In this document: positions 10,626 to 23,249 of the stretch, one piece after another
Position numbering within the stretch: the first letter of the stretch is position 1
How the letters are laid out: every line of letters starts with the position of its first letter
Source of the DNA: Calonectria ilicicola
Taxonomy: Eukaryota > Ascomycota > Sordariomycetes > Hypocreales > Nectriaceae
NCBI GenBank assembly: GCA_020809705.1
Contig: CP085826.1
Span: forward strand, 3,410,001 to 3,474,000
Length of the DNA stretch: 64,000 nt
Reading direction: 5' to 3'
Program-made: the position numbers and the translations under genes
The notes under the pieces: model-generated
Seen by the model: only the letters and a program-made list of their open reading frames with translations
Told to the model about the DNA's origin: nothing
Databases searched by the model: none

Positions 10626-11822
10626 TTACTCGCTATCCTCCATCATGCTGAGAACATCTAGCTCAGAATGAACAAGACGTTCGAATTCGTCGCGGTCGAT
10701 GCCTGAAGACCTTGCCAACAGGAATAGACTGCGGATGCTGCGTGAAATGTGCTTCTTAACGCCAAACTCATTCTGTTCTTGCCTGCCGGCAGTGGCCTCG
10801 AGCTTGGCAATGGTGTCAGAGGCATTAGAGCTGGCGCTGGATTCAGGGCGCGGGTGCACGAGAGCAGCGAGACGATCGGCCTCAGGGTTAAGCAGATTCG
10901 AATCGGATCTATCGAGTTCGGCTAGTGTCCATGCGCCTTGTGTCTCATTCAACTCTGCTGCTTCAGCTGATTCGTGCGTCACGACTCGAGCCAGACCAAG
11001 AGGAGGGGCGAGCTGTGCTTGTTCCATCTCTTCATCAGGATCGTGAGGATCCATGGCAGGCTGAACATCATCATACTGGGCATAGTAGTCAGCTTCAGCC
11101 GATGTGGAGGTAGGTTCATTGTTGGCGACTTGAGAGTTGCTCATTGACGTAGGAGCGGGTGACCGCTTCTGGGCAGGGGTTCGTGAAGGTGTCGCATCAT
11201 ATCGGGCCCAATAATCGTCGTCGTCTTCTTCCTCATTTTGCTCTTCACTGGACACGTGAAGGCTGGGGTGGTTCACACCGTTGGCTTTGGATGCTTCCTT
11301 CTTTGACCTGCTCTCCGCAAACTGTCGCTCGGCTTCTGTGATGCTGGATACTCCTCCAAATGTGGAAAATGCTGACGGTGTTTCAGTAACAGTCACCTCT
11401 CCGACCCTCCAACCGTCGCCGCCACCTTCCTGATCGCCGACGCAATAGACGAGCTGAAAAGCCAACCCAAGGCTCTCGAGAGCGACAAGGGCCTGCAAAG
11501 TCTCCTCATCGACGCGTCGATAGCGAATCTCAGCATCGTAATCCCAGTCGACCTCGACCTCACCAGACACAGGGTGTGGTTCCAGGCTACCATTCTGTGC
11601 GATCTCGCCTAGCTTGGCGGCCTTGGCTACATCATAGCAAAGCAGCCTGAGCCATGGCTCTGTGCTGGAGGAGGAGAGGATATTGACTCGCTGACGCAGG
11701 ATAGGCGAGAGGAGGGGCAGAATGCCAATGGCTGGGTGAGTCGAGATGGCGGCGGGAGGAAGGGCGGGGAGGAAAGGAGCGAGGAGCTCGGCCGGGTTCG
11801 GGGGCAGGATCTGAGCGGTCAT
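10626..11822 (-). CDS. Conserved fungal protein of unknown function
   Basis: Single-exon frame of 398 residues starting at the ATG at 11822; a longer frame upstream has no ATG. I do not recognise an enzyme or a named domain. The N-terminal half (about 1-150) looks globular and hydrophobic (LLAPFLPALPPAAI, LRLLCYDVAKAAKLGEI). The centre is acidic and low in complexity and carries two similar aromatic-acidic motifs, DDDYWARYD and ADYYAQYDD, spaced by Ser/Thr-rich linker. The C-terminus is a predicted helical segment (VKKHISRSIRSLFLLARSSG, then a hydrophobic-acidic tail). The pattern suggests a scaffold or adaptor with short linear motifs. Its promoter lies in the large gap shared with TPC1. Confidence 0.75.
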   Translation of the reverse strand: MTAQILPPNPAELLAPFLPALPPAAISTHPAIGILPLLSPILRQRVNILSSSSTEPWLRLLCYDVAKAAKLGEIAQNGSLEPHPVSGEVEVDWDYDAEIRYRRVDEETLQALVALESLGLAFQLVYCVGDQEGGGDGWRVGEVTVTETPSAFSTFGGVSSITEAERQFAESRSKKEASKANGVNHPSLHVSSEEQNEEEDDDDYWARYDATPSRTPAQKRSPAPTSMSNSQVANNEPTSTSAEADYYAQYDDVQPAMDPHDPDEEMEQAQLAPPLGLARVVTHESAEAAELNETQGAWTLAELDRSDSNLLNPEADRLAALVHPRPESSASSNASDTIAKLEATAGRQEQNEFGVKKHISRSIRSLFLLARSSGIDRDEFERLVHSELDVLSMMEDSE

Positions 11823-14595
11823 GATGGTTGCTCTTTGGCCTCGTCCTGTGTTGTGTGTTCGTGTCAAGGTTGGTTGTGGCGATGCGAAGCTCTGGGGGTG
11901 CTTTCACGTGCGCCGAGGCGGATTGATTCGGTTGGTGGAGATACAAGGGTTGCCGCCAGGGATAGTCGGTGTCCGCTGACTTGGTTGGAGGAGGTTGAAG
12001 GTGTAAGAATATTAGCGGGAGGGAGGAATAAGACGAGGAGGTGGAGGATGGGTAGAAAAGGATAAGAGGAGCAAATGGGCGAGTAGGTATTGGGGAGTTA
12101 AAAGAGATAAATGAGGGTGCCGGGGGGCAGAAATATGTCCGGAGGAGTGGAAGAAAAGAGACACAGCGGCAGCTTCCTCCGTCAAGTGACGCGCCGCTGG
12201 TGTGCGGCCCCTCTCAGATTTGACCCTCTCGAGCGAACCTGGGCCGTCGCCTTTGCTGCCGTAGCCGTTACTGTTGCCGTTGGTTAGTTAGTGAGGTAGG
12301 GGGAACGCCGCTTCCGCTTCCGCCTGGCTAGGGTGCGTGCCAAAGTGGGCGCCGAGTATGTCCCGTAAGTCCAGCGTCATGACAGCCGATGAGATGCCGA
12401 ATGGGCGCCTGGCCAATGGCACAGCGCCGGAATAGAGATGACTGCCGTCATGTGTAACCACCAGGTCCCTTCAGTGGCCGTTCACTTGGGGGCTCAGTGG
12501 CCCGTACGCCCACCTTTACCGGGCGTGCAGAGTCGGGGCAATGGAAGCTAACGCGCTGTGCGACGCCGCTGTGGGGTTGCAGAGGCCCCACGGCGCGATC
12601 CGCTGACTCGGTACGTACATGACCGCCCGTGTGCCGAAACTGTCTCTGGTCGTTGGTCATAAACCTGCTAAAGCGCTGCGCTGTTCGCGTACAGAGAAAC
12701 GTGATTGCCTCTGTGTTGGTCCCGTGACGATGCGATGTGATGGAATGTCTATTGCTGACACGCCGCGAACGACGAACCCATGCACTGTGCTCGTGGGGCT
12801 TATCATCACCACAATCCTGTCATGCAAGGGGCCGTCCATGCTGTGTAGTTAATCTGGCTAGTGTTATGAATGAATGATTGCTAGGCCCATCCTGACATGT
12901 GCACGAAGCTTCCCCCTCGGTTGGGCTGGTTTCCCTCATCATGCCATGGTCGTCCTGAGCACCGAAAATAGGACCGCCGTCCTGTTCGGAGGCTTGGTTC
13001 CCTTGCATTGGCGGCTGTGTAACGCCCACTCACCCCGATCCCCGTCTTAATCGGAACGGTTCCGTTGGTTTGCCATTGTGTTATTCATAAACCTCCGAAA
13101 ATAATTTGACGCAGACGGTTGGTCCTTTGGTCAATTGAGACAACTCAAGTTGCCGTTCTCAGTAATTATGTTCTAGTGGTACCACGCAAAGTTTGCTATG
13201 TGGTGGCACCATTCCTTTCTCTTGGTCAAGTTTACCTTGTCCGCTACGGGGGTGTCCCTCTGTCTGACTTGTTACAACTGGCCCCAAAATTGACTTTCGA
13301 GGCGAGTAACCCGGAACATGATCCCTAATTTCAAGAGAAAGGAAGGTGGAGGAATATTCGTATAACACTAAAGCGAGTTCCCTTGCTATTCTCCACTGCC
13401 TGGTTCATCTTCTCTCTTTGTGGTGATTTTAACAACATACAAAGTTGCCTGCTGGATGCGCGGAGCTGCAAGGATTTATGCTGCCATCGCAAACAAGTCG
13501 CTAGACTAGGGATTACATGACAGGTCTCCAATTTGCCACGCCTGGAAAATAAGATCAGATCTTGTATTTGTGACCCCCATGGAGTCTCGAAGAAAAAAAG
13601 AAAATTAAAGATTAATCAAGCACGTAAGTTTCTTCATGGGACCTTTTTTTTTTTTTCTTGGCTAGTTCGACTCTGTCCTGAAGACAGGGACCTGGGTTGT
13701 TCATCCCACCCGCGTTAGAGTAAGGGGCAAACCAACCAATGGAGACAAAGCCACCGAGTTAGGAAGTGTCATTTCGAAGCCATGTACAGAGTACTTCGAC
13801 TTTGAGATCCTCCCCTGCTCTCCCGCAGATCTGTCCGATTATCTCGGATGCTGTACTTACACTTCACATCGCTACCGGATTGGGGTTGGAGGCGAGCACA
13901 GTATCACAGGCGCCGGCCCTATGCCCTGTCTTGCAATGCGAGTGACGGGCGCCTCTTCTGAAAGATCATTGTTGGTCTTATGCAATGCTGGCCCCAACCA
14001 TGCATTCCTCATCCATCTCCCATCCTCAACCCCCAATCAGCACGTTTGGGGGCATTTTATCTCGGCTTTCAATGGCCGACAAATCCGCCACAACCCGCCT
14101 CTAGCCCTGTTTGCCATGGCGTCACTGGTCCGTTGGCCACAAAAAAAGCTTATGGTGGATGACGCTCATTAACTTTTCCTACCCAATGTGAGGCGGCGCA
14201 TTCCCCAACGACGATAACGTCGACACCAGCCGCTCCCGACAGAGACATTGACTCACCTTTGTTCACTTCACCGCACGCGAGACGTCATATCCCACGGCGC
14301 ACATTCCTTCGCACCTATTTTCCCGTTAATCAACTCGGGAAAATCCACCCCGGGCTGTAACTTTCGCTCGGGCCTTTCGGTACTCATCCTCCGGCGCGCC
14401 TCAACTTCGCCATCATAATCCTCCGCCGGATCTCGGCGCTCGACAACGTCGTGTTTTTAACCTTCAGAGCCATTGAGCCCTCGTTTAATCTACCGCCGCC
14501 TTGAAATCGAAAAACCCTGCGCGCTAGAGATCCAAGGGACCCATCGCGCCTGAGACTTCATCTGCGGATTCTACGCTACTGTCAAGGCTGCATGC
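11823..14595. other. Intergenic, 2.8 kb, no gene recognised
   Basis: Divergent spacer between the conserved hypothetical gene and TPC1. No frame longer than about 110 codons and none with recognisable motifs. Contains T-rich runs near 13645 and a small dyad CGGAAC-G-GTTCCG at 13053-13065. Probably promoters and leaders only; a non-coding transcript cannot be excluded. Confidence 0.55.
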
Positions 14596-15706
14596 ATGTC
14601 GCCCAGAGAAGGAAGTCGCCTCAAAGATGAGGTTCGTTGTCCACCGCTTCGGCGCATTTGCGATGGCCTCCATGTACTGACTGCCCTTTGTGATGATAGG
14701 GTTCTAAGACACAAGTGGTGTTAGCAGGCGCCATAGCAGGCCTGGTTGCTCGGTACGCCCCCAAAACCACCGAATGATTATCTCATCGTCGCATCTAGGC
14801 TGACTGGTTCTTGCCCATAGCTTCGTCATCGCACCTCTCGACGTCGTCAAGATTCGTCTCCAGCTCCAACCACACTCCCTCTCCGACCCCCTCCTCGCTT
14901 TGCGCAGTGCACCTGCATATCGCGGTACCACAGCAACGATCCGTCACATCCTCAAGCATGAAGGTATTACAGCCCTCTGGAAGGGCAATGTCCCTGCTGA
15001 GTTGATGTATGTTTGCTACTCTGCCATTCAATTTACTACATACCGTACCACCACCGTTTTCCTGCAAACCGCCTTTCCGACCCGACTGCCCGACGCCGCA
15101 GAGAGCTTTATTGCTGGTGCTACATCTGGCGCCGCCGCGACAGGTCTCACATACCCCCTTGATCTTCTCCGCACACGATTTGCTGCCCAGGGCCGCCATC
15201 GCATATATACGTCATTACGAGGCGCTATTTGGGAGATTAAGCGTGATGAGGGCTGGAGGGGATTCTTTCGTGGTATTGGACCTGGGATTGGCCAGATTGT
15301 CCCGTTTATGGGACTGTTCTTTCTCACGTATGAGTCGCTTCGGGCATCTCTTGATGGTTTTCATATGCCCTGGGGAAGCGGCGAAGCTACTGCGGGCATG
15401 GCTGCTAGCGTTCTCTCCAAAACCGCCGTGTTTCCCCTCGACCTTGTGCGGAAACGTATTCAGGTCCAGGGCCCTACACTGAGCAAATATGCATACAATG
15501 ATATACCCGAATATTCCACAGCCCGGGGAGCTATTAGGTCTATCCTTCGCACCGAGGGTATCAGGGGTTTATATAAAGGGCTTCCGATTAGCCTAATTAA
15601 GGCCGCGCCAACGAGCGCTGTAACATTATGGACTTATGAACAGAGCATGAAACTCATGCTCAACTTCAGTTCGGAGAGGGATTCTGTCCTCAGAGAAGAA
15701 CTTTGA
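14596..15706 (+). CDS. TPC1: Mitochondrial thiamine pyrophosphate carrier
   Basis: Imports thiamine pyrophosphate across the mitochondrial inner membrane for pyruvate, 2-oxoglutarate and branched-chain dehydrogenases. Exons 14596-14631, 14700-14752 and 14821-15706 encode 324 residues. Three solute-carrier repeats are visible, with signatures [18 protein letters not shown] and PLDLVRKRI, and the first repeat begins [22 protein letters not shown] only after splicing. The family is mitochondrial carrier; the TPC1 assignment rests on the LQPHSLSDP and [16 protein letters not shown] stretches, which resemble fungal TPC1 proteins. The start at 14596 was chosen over the ATG at 14592, which is out of frame. 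Convergent with the nucleoside hydrolase, 115 bp between stops. Confidence 0.88.
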
Positions 15707-15821
15707 CCAAAATATAACATTTGTAATAGAGCAATCGCCACACAAGTCTAGAATAATCTCAGGGCATAGTACTCGCGTGAGATGACCCCTTCTATGGTTT
15801 CTATTTTGCTTGTTCCTGTTT

Positions 15822-17252
15822 TTACTTTCCGAGTGCCTTGTTTGCCGCGTCTGCGCTCTCAATGCAGTCCTCAATAACTTGCCAGAACTTGTGAATATCG
15901 ACCCCACGTGGGATCCTGACACCCTCTGAACCAGGCGGCAGAGCCTTGGCAATAGTTCGGCCAGTCTGCTTGCCCGCCTTGGCTTCCTCGAACGTACCTT
16001 CTGTAAGAACCGTTACCTCGAAACGCTCGTTGTGCTTTGGCGCCTGACTTCGGCTTTCATCCCACTCGAAAAATGGAATCTCATTTTCCGTGCCAATCAA
16101 AACGGCAGCAACGGCAAGAGGGTCGTGTAGTGGGGGACCGGCGGTGATGCCAAATGTATCCCTAGGATAAACATGTTAGCGGCGATAATCGATAATTACT
16201 GGGACTTGTGGCCATACGCATAGGTCTTGGCGAAGAAGTACAATAGTTCAACAAGCATGGTTCTCAGTGTCGTTTTCCCGGGGCCTGTCTTTTCCCCATC
16301 AGGCCCGTAGAGAAGCATTTCTCTCACATCTGGAGTTGCCAAGACTTGGTGGCTGAGATCAAGCGGTACAACTGTTGTCTTGGCGGCAATCGCTTCGTTA
16401 TGGAAGACAGTAGCTGCAGCCTCGGGGTCAACGAGGATGTTAAACTCAGCCCATGGAGTGTAGTTGCCAATTCTTGCGTGCCCATCCACCATGCCCAGAG
16501 GAGCATCGCTGAAGTTGTCACCGAATGAACCGCCCATAAGGCTCAAGCCTTTGATGTGAGGAATGAGCTCCGGATAGGTGCGAAACAAAGCACCGACATT
16601 GGTTAGGGCACCAGTGGCCACAATCCAGGCGGTGCCGGGTTCCTGGGCACGGATTGCCTCAGCCATGGCCTCAACGCCGCCCACAGGCGACGGTTTGGAG
16701 AGGGGATGGGGGAGAAGATCAGTGCCATCAAGGCCGGAGTCACCGTGAATGTCCGTTGGTGCATGGATAGCAGGACGCTCAAGAGCCTTGGAAAGACCAA
16801 TGTGGAGAGGGATCTCCTCATGCTTGCCGATTGCAGTGAGGAGAGACAAAGCATTATGTGTGGTATTCCTATAGATAGATGAGTTGGCATCCGGATTGTT
16901 CCGGTGGCAGAGAAGATGAAAGGGGGGTGTACTCAAGAGGAGCATTGCCAAAGATGGTCGAGATGCCGAGAAGCTTGATGTTGGGGTGATAGGCGGCTAG
17001 AAGAATGGCAAACGCATCCTTGTTGGTAGGTGTAAGCACTATACTGGGTGATTGCGGTCATGAGGGAATACAGGTGTGGATTTTAGAGGCGTACACCCGC
17101 TCAATGTGGTGTATTGCATCGCCGCCATGAAGGTCTCAGTTCGGACGCAACATCCATTCATCTGATTCGAGCGACAGGCGGGGCGGGGGAGAGTTGGAAC
17201 GTACATCATGGCCAGGGTCACAATCCAACCAGACGGGGATTTGAGAAGACAT
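15822..17252 (-). CDS. URH1: Inosine-uridine preferring nucleoside hydrolase
   Basis: Hydrolyses ribonucleosides to base plus ribose in purine/pyrimidine salvage (or nicotinamide riboside turnover). Four exons: 17252-17205, 17018-16933, 16868-16218, 16161-15822, giving 374 residues. Splicing of the 186-nt first intron reconstructs the calcium-binding N-terminus WLDCDPGHDDAFAI, the hallmark of the family. Further family blocks are GNAPLENTTHNALSLL, IHGDSGLDGTD, IVATGALTNVGALF, LMGGSFGDN, AEFNILVDPEAAATVF, and the C-terminal PLHDPLAVAAVL with the active-site His-Asp. Family length is usually 310-370, so it is complete. The symbol follows yeast URH1; substrate preference cannot be read from sequence. 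Confidence 0.9.
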
Positions 17253-17730
17253 CGCTGCTAGCGGCTGAAGGGGGGAAATGGATATATCAGAGGACCGTAA
17301 CAACTCCTGGTATCACGAACGAAAGGACAGGTGGGCAGGAATATCTGATACGGGGTTTGGCGAAGGATGGAATCTAACTGCATGTCATTGGAGGGGGAGG
17401 GGCTGGCTCGCTACCGTGGAGTAAACATAGAGGGGCATTGCTACAGTGGGGTAGCCGGTTTCTTGGGCGTGCGAGTCACCGCTAAAGGCTACACCCCTGC
17501 TCGCCGATCAGTGACGAGTTTATTCCGGCCCTGTCTTTGGCGAGGTAGCCAGAACGACTTGGCTGGCTGATCTTCTACGTATTTGCTGCTGCTGTAATAT
17601 TTGGGGGTTTCAAGGCAACCAAGCGTGGGATCATTTGCGAATTTGCCGTCCTTGGTCGTGGCGATAAGTCAAGACGCCTCTCTATCTTAGCTCCCGCTCC
17701 ATATCTTGGGTATATTCAACCATCCCAGCG
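17253..17730. other. Intergenic, 478 bp
   Basis: Promoter side of the nucleoside hydrolase and 3' flank of the RED-like gene. No gene recognised. Confidence 0.6.
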
Positions 17731-19398
17731 CTATGACGATTTTTTCCGCTGCTCCATCACTCGTAACACGTCTGCTGCATTATTGCCATCGCCCTTGCGT
17801 TTCTTTGGTCCTCGCTTCCGCTTTGACTGGCCGCCTCTCGACTGGTCGTGGTCGCCATCCTCTTCGCCCCAAGTAGAAAGCTTGACTTTATTGTCGTCGA
17901 AGTCTTCTTCATCTCCATATCGACTAGTGCCGAAGCCCATATCGAGATCCTCATCATCTCGGTCGGCTGTCTGGAGCATTTTCTTCCGTCGCTCTTCCAT
18001 AGCCTTCTTTTGCGCTGCCGCATCTCTATCTTCATCTGCATCTTCGTCATCTGAACCATTGCCCTTGCTGATTGGGTTCAAGGCGGCTGCCCGTTTTATG
18101 GCGGCCATAATAGCAGGGTCAGACATTGACGGTGCTTTTGTTTTCTCTTCTGATATTAAACCAGTCTTGGAACCTTGGAAGTAGTTGTGCGGTGTTTGAG
18201 GCTTTGGCGGCGGTGGCATCGACCCATCCTTAGGGTCACTCTTGTTCCCGTCTGTTTGGGGTTTTGTGTCTTTCTTGCCACCACTCTCATCTTCAGAATC
18301 CGAATCTGAATCGTCCATACCAGCGAGCGGATCGTAGTCATCACCGACTCCCTCGAAAATGTCAACGTCCTCATCCTCTTCTGGTTCTTCCTTCTTGCGG
18401 TACTGCTCGGGAACTTCCATTCCTAGAGGTTTCGCGTCTTTGTCGGGCACTAAGAGGCCATGATGGCTGGTCTCGTCCTCCTTGTCGGCGCTAGGTTGAA
18501 TCTTCCTTACCTTCCTCTTCTCATGCCCGTCTTCGTCCACAATAATTAATACCTCTCGTCCTTTGCTGTCACGCTCGATCCGTGATCCTGGCATCTGCTT
18601 TGCACCAATCTTCTTGAAACGATCTCCCAATGCTGGTTCCTTCTCTTCTTTTGCTGCTTGCCTTGCTGCTTTGAGTTCGGCCAAAATCTGGTCTCGCGTA
18701 CGTTTCTTTCCTGGGGCGAGAGATACAGTCGACAATTGGCCCTTCTTCTTTTCTTTTTCCTTGACAATCGCGTGTACCTCCTGCTCTTCTAGCTGGTCGA
18801 GCTCGTCATCAACATCTACCTCCTTTTCATCATCCTCTTCGGTTGCTGGCTTATCGTTTCCGTAAACATCCTCTCCTCTTTTAATTCTGGCCAAGAGTTT
18901 AAAGTCGAGACCTTTGACCAGGTGCGTACTGCTCAAATCACCACCCGCAATTTCGAATCGGCGCTTTTCGAATGTTTCTTGGTCGATTTCCTCGTCTTTC
19001 AAGGCCTTTTCAAGCTCTTTAAGCTTTTCTGCGCGATTGTCCTCCTCGTCCTCCTCCCGCTCCTTTGCTCGATCAACATAGCCAGAGGCCAACTTGACGC
19101 CTTTGGGATCAAAGGACTTGAACTTCTTGGTGGGTCGCGTCGCATTGTTTCGCTCAGCTAGCTGTCGCGCAAAGTTGACTTGTGTACCTCCTACTGCGCG
19201 CCTGAAAACTATCGGTCAGCGATTGCTCAAAGCCATCGTTGAGAATACTTACGGTGTCATCGGGATGTTTGCTCGTTGTCGCGAGCCAAGTGAGCTTCCC
19301 TTGGCTTGGGTAGTCGCCCCTGATGATGGGCCATCTTTGTTACCTGTTTTTTTGGACGCATCGGCAAGCATGAGCTTGCGAAACTGTTCGTTATTCAT
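17731..19398 (-). CDS. RED-like spliceosome protein
   Basis: Homologue of human RED (IK), which works with SMU1 in the precatalytic spliceosome. Exons 19398-19253 and 19201-17731 encode 538 residues. The N-terminal RED domain is visible: MNNEQFRKLML..., then NIPMTPRAVGGTQVNFARQL across the exon join, then YVDRAKERE, and the conserved THLVKGLDFKLLARIKRGE. The middle and C-terminus are highly charged (Lys/Glu/Asp runs) with a basic tail, KRKRGPKKRKG. The first intron is 51 nt with donor GTAAGT and acceptor TTTCAG. Divergent from REV1 with 428 bp between starts. The RED_N match is confident; spliceosomal function is transferred from human and S. pombe work. Confidence 0.87.
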
Positions 19399-19826
19399 GC
19401 CGGCAACAGATAACTTTCATGAGAGGTGCGTTTGCTGGGACAGAGTTGAAATCCCCAAGTGACGAAATCAAGCCTTCAGCCTCACCAATGAAGGCCGCAA
19501 AGTGTGGCGCAGGCGTCCGGAAGTCACGGGTTGACGTGTAGAGGGCGCGCTCCACTTTACGCGGTTGACATCAGACGCCAGTCTCGCAGTTTCTCTAGGC
19601 GGCCATCTTGGAAACTACAACACGGTGGTTTTCTTCATCATCCATCTACTAATACGCCCTATAATTCTTGTTTTTGGAATAAGGACATATTTATTTTTTG
19701 GCGCTTCCGGGGCCACACATCTTGGCGCCAGAAGGACGCGACCCGACACGGTTCTCCCTTATTCACCTGCAGTGAATCCCAACACTAACCGCTTCACCCA
19801 CTGATCAACACCAAGATTACGGTGAT
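19399..19826. promoter_or_regulatory. Shared promoter region, RED-like / REV1
   Basis: A 428-bp divergent spacer containing both start regions. No individual element can be assigned with confidence. Confidence 0.5.
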
Positions 19827-22800
19827 ATGGGAAGCGTTCTTGATAAGAATTCCTCCCAAGTGAGGAAGCGGATCGAGACTCACAGATTCGAGAACGAGGA
19901 CGGGGAGGAATATGAACAAAGTGAATTCAATGGCTTTAGCGATTATTTCAGACGGAAGAAGATCAAACTTCAAAATCTCGATGCCGAGATCCGAGCCAAC
20001 TCTGATAAGCCCAAAATCTTCAAGGGTATTGTTGCTCATGTTACTGGGTACACGCAACCCCCTCTTCATGTGTACGGTGGATCCTTGACTGTTGGACGCT
20101 GGTTTAAGCGCTGACTTATATCTAGACTCCATCATGAGATTGTGCAGCATGGCGGCGGCTTTCTTCAGTATCTGGATTCCAAGACAATGGCAACACACAT
20201 CATTGCTTCGACGCTACCACCCAAAAAGACGGTTGATTTTAACAGATACAGAATCGTTAAGCCCGCGTGGATCATGGACTCCATCAATGCCGGGAAACTC
20301 CTTCCGTGGTCAAATTATCGAGTTATCGATGAAGGCCCCGGGCAAAAGGTCCTCAAATTTGACGGCGCCAAAGGATTGACGCCGTCATCTCCACAGCGCA
20401 AACGAGGCTACCAGGAGCAGATAGAAGGGAGCTTCTATGCAAATCAGATCAAGGCTAAATCTCTCCTGAACCAACCTGCTGAAATGGGACAGGATTTAGT
20501 TCAACCAGAGCCTCTGGATTCGCCAAATGCAACGAAGACGGGAAACCCTCCTGTTTTAGACGCACAGGGTCTTGATATCGAAACTTCAAATGACACACAG
20601 AGTTTAAATTTACCGGGCTTGCCTTTAGAAGATGGGCGTGCTAACACTGAGGAGAGAAAGGTCGCTGAACCCTCCAAAGTTTTGACATCTGAAGAACACA
20701 ATGCAATGCTCCTTTCAGATCCTCGTCTTAGGAAATCATCAACCGCGAATCCGGATTTTTTGAAACAGTACTACTCAGAAAGTCGGTTGCATCACCTCTC
20801 CACATGGAAGTCAGAATTAAAATCCAAAATGCAACGACTCGCATCTGAAAAAGGCCCTAAAGAACAAAAGCTTAAACGAAAGCCGGGTGCTCGGCGCTAC
20901 ATCCTGCATGTTGATTTTGACAGTTTCTTTTGTACCGTCTCACTCAAACGCCACCCCGAATATGCAAGCAAACCGGCCGTGGTGGCACATAGTACTGGTT
21001 CAGGGTCTGAAATTGCCAGCTGCAATTACCCTGCTCGAGAATATGGCATCAAAAACGGAATGTGGATGAAACGAGCTCTTGAGCTTTGTCCGGATGTGAA
21101 AGTCCTCCCATATGACTTTCCTGCCTATGAAGATGCAAGCCGTCTCTTTTATGAGTCAATTTTGGAGATCGGAGGAGTTGTGCAAAGCGTTAGCGTTGAC
21201 GAAGCCCTGATTGATGTCTCATCCATTGTTTCGACCAATTCTAGCTCCTCAAATACGGGGCTCGAGGATGGAAGCATAGAAACAGAACAAGCGATGGTTG
21301 ATGATATGGCAAAATCTTTACGAGACACTATCAAATCAAAAACAGGATGTGATGTGTCTGTCGGAATTGGTGGAAACATTTTACAAGCCAAAGTTGCACT
21401 CAGGAAAGCAAAACCGGCAGGTCAATACCAACTCAAACCGGAGGAAGTTATGGAAATGATTGGGGAGTTGAAAGTGGAGCAACTCCCAGGAGTTGCTCGC
21501 AACATAAGCGGAAAACTTGAAGAAATCGGAGTTACCACTGTTGACGATCTACGAAGTGTTTCAAAAGAGCGTTTGTTGTCTGCGCTAGGCCCTAAAACCA
21601 GCGAAAAGCTTCGGGACTATGCCCAAGGCATTGATCGAGTTGAGGTTGGCGAGCAACCGCCTCGAAAATCAGTCTCTGCAGAAATCAACTGGGGTATTCG
21701 TTTCATCAATCAGTCTGAGGCTGAAGAGTTCGTCGGCAACCTTTGCAAGGAACTTGAAAGGCGACTTGTCAATAAACAGGTAAAGGGAAAGCAATTGACA
21801 ATGAAGATTATGAGAAGGGCGATGGATGCTCCCCTTGATCCAGCAAAGCATTTAGGTCACGGCAAATGTGATACCTTCAACAAAAGCGTGGCATTTGGTG
21901 TGGCTACCCACGACCACCAAATAATTGGCAGGGAAGCAGTATCGATATTACGCTCTTTCAAGTTTAGCCCAGGCGACCTTCGTGGTTTAGGAGTTCAGAT
22001 GACGAAACTTGATCCTATCAAAACTAATAATTCCGCACCAGAAGGAAGTCAACGGAAACTCGCATTCCCGGCTTTTCTCAAAGCTTCGCCTGCGCGGAAT
22101 GCTTCTAAAGCAGAGTTGGGTGATGATGACAGAAATAAAAAGATACCAAGAGGTACACCTTCTAAGGAAATTGATCAGGATCCTATCACGGACGAACCTT
22201 TAACACCACCGAAATCCAAGTCACATCCTGCTTTAGCATTCTCAAGGGCCAGCCAGGACGATAAGAAAGCCAAAACACCACTCAATATCTCAGGAACTCA
22301 ATTCATTATACCTAGTAACCCGGACCCGGCTATCCTGGCCGAGCTTCCCAATGATATTCGAAGCAAGCTGATGGCCCAGAAACCAAAGGCGACTAAAATC
22401 AGAGCTGGTTCTCCATCGACAAAGTCAAGATCCGAGAGTCCGATGCCAGGGGGTATATTGCCGACGCAATTTGATGCCGAAGTATTCAATGCATTGCCCG
22501 ATGAAATGAAAGCCGAAATTATCGCGACATATGGTCAGAATCTGCCGCAGTCAACTCCTTATACCTCGCCTCGAAAGGACCGGTCTATTCAGCCAAACAA
22601 AATTGCAACACCCAGCAAGCGTGGAGGTGTGAAGAACATGCTTGAACAAGCACAACAGCAAAAGCAAACAAATATACAAAATGACGCTTTGTCGACGAAT
22701 TCGCGAGATCCACAAAATGCCAAAGACGTCCCATGCATCGAGGAGCCTGATCCTGATTTTCTTTTAGAGCTACCCGAAGATGTGCGAAGGGAAGTTATTG

Positions 22801-23249
22801 CAGATCACCGTCAGCGACAACTGGCATATATGTCAGAACTTGAGGCCCCGACGCGAAAGCGCAAATCTCTGGATCCTAATGATGTTTTGGAAGGCGGGCA
22901 ACTCAAAATACAATTTGCGCCGTTGCCACCAAAAGTTCCATTTCCGGGCTCGGGGGTAACCTCAACCCAAGAGCTCAAGGACATGCTGGAAGCCTGGCAC
23001 TCAGGAACAGCGAAGGAAGGGCCGCACCGCAGAGACGTAGAAGTATTGGAAAAGTTTTTGGTGCAGGTTATCCGACAAGAGCGGGACTTGGAAAAGGTTA
23101 CGAAGTTGGTTACATGGCTTGAACTTGTGGTGGAACAGGATGGGAGAAGCGGGAAAGGCTTAGAGGCTTGGAGGCAGACAGTGACAGGTGTGAAGGAAAA
23201 AGTGCAAAGGGCCGTGAGACAACGCGGGCTGGCACCACTGAAAATTTAA
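19827..23249 (+). CDS. REV1: Translesion DNA polymerase REV1
   Basis: Y-family deoxycytidyl transferase and scaffold for translesion synthesis, acting with polymerase zeta. Exons 19827-20071 and 20126-23249 give 1122 residues. A BRCT domain (about 65-165) is completed across the intron (PPLHVLHHEIVQHGGGF). The polymerase core follows (about 330-720), with catalytic blocks VDFDSFFC and SVDEALIDVS. Three ubiquitin-binding-like motifs centred on Leu-Pro lie near residues 814 (LAELPNDIRSKLM), 867 (FNALPDEMKAEII) and 957 (LLELPEDVRREVI). A C-terminal helical domain for partner polymerases (LEKFLVQVIRQERDLEKVTK) ends the protein. Divergent from the RED-like gene. Confidence 0.95.

Noticed and set aside
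13645..13700. Possible tRNA B-box-like TAGTTCGACTC
   Set aside because: No A box or cloverleaf could be drawn around it.
14592..14594. ATG at 14592 as TPC1 start
   Set aside because: Its frame stops after 12 codons and does not join the carrier exons.
19202..19252. Excess of introns divisible by three as a signal of retention-based control
   Set aside because: Roughly 19 of 42 inferred introns are multiples of three, but most have in-frame stops; only four are stop-free, no more than chance would give.
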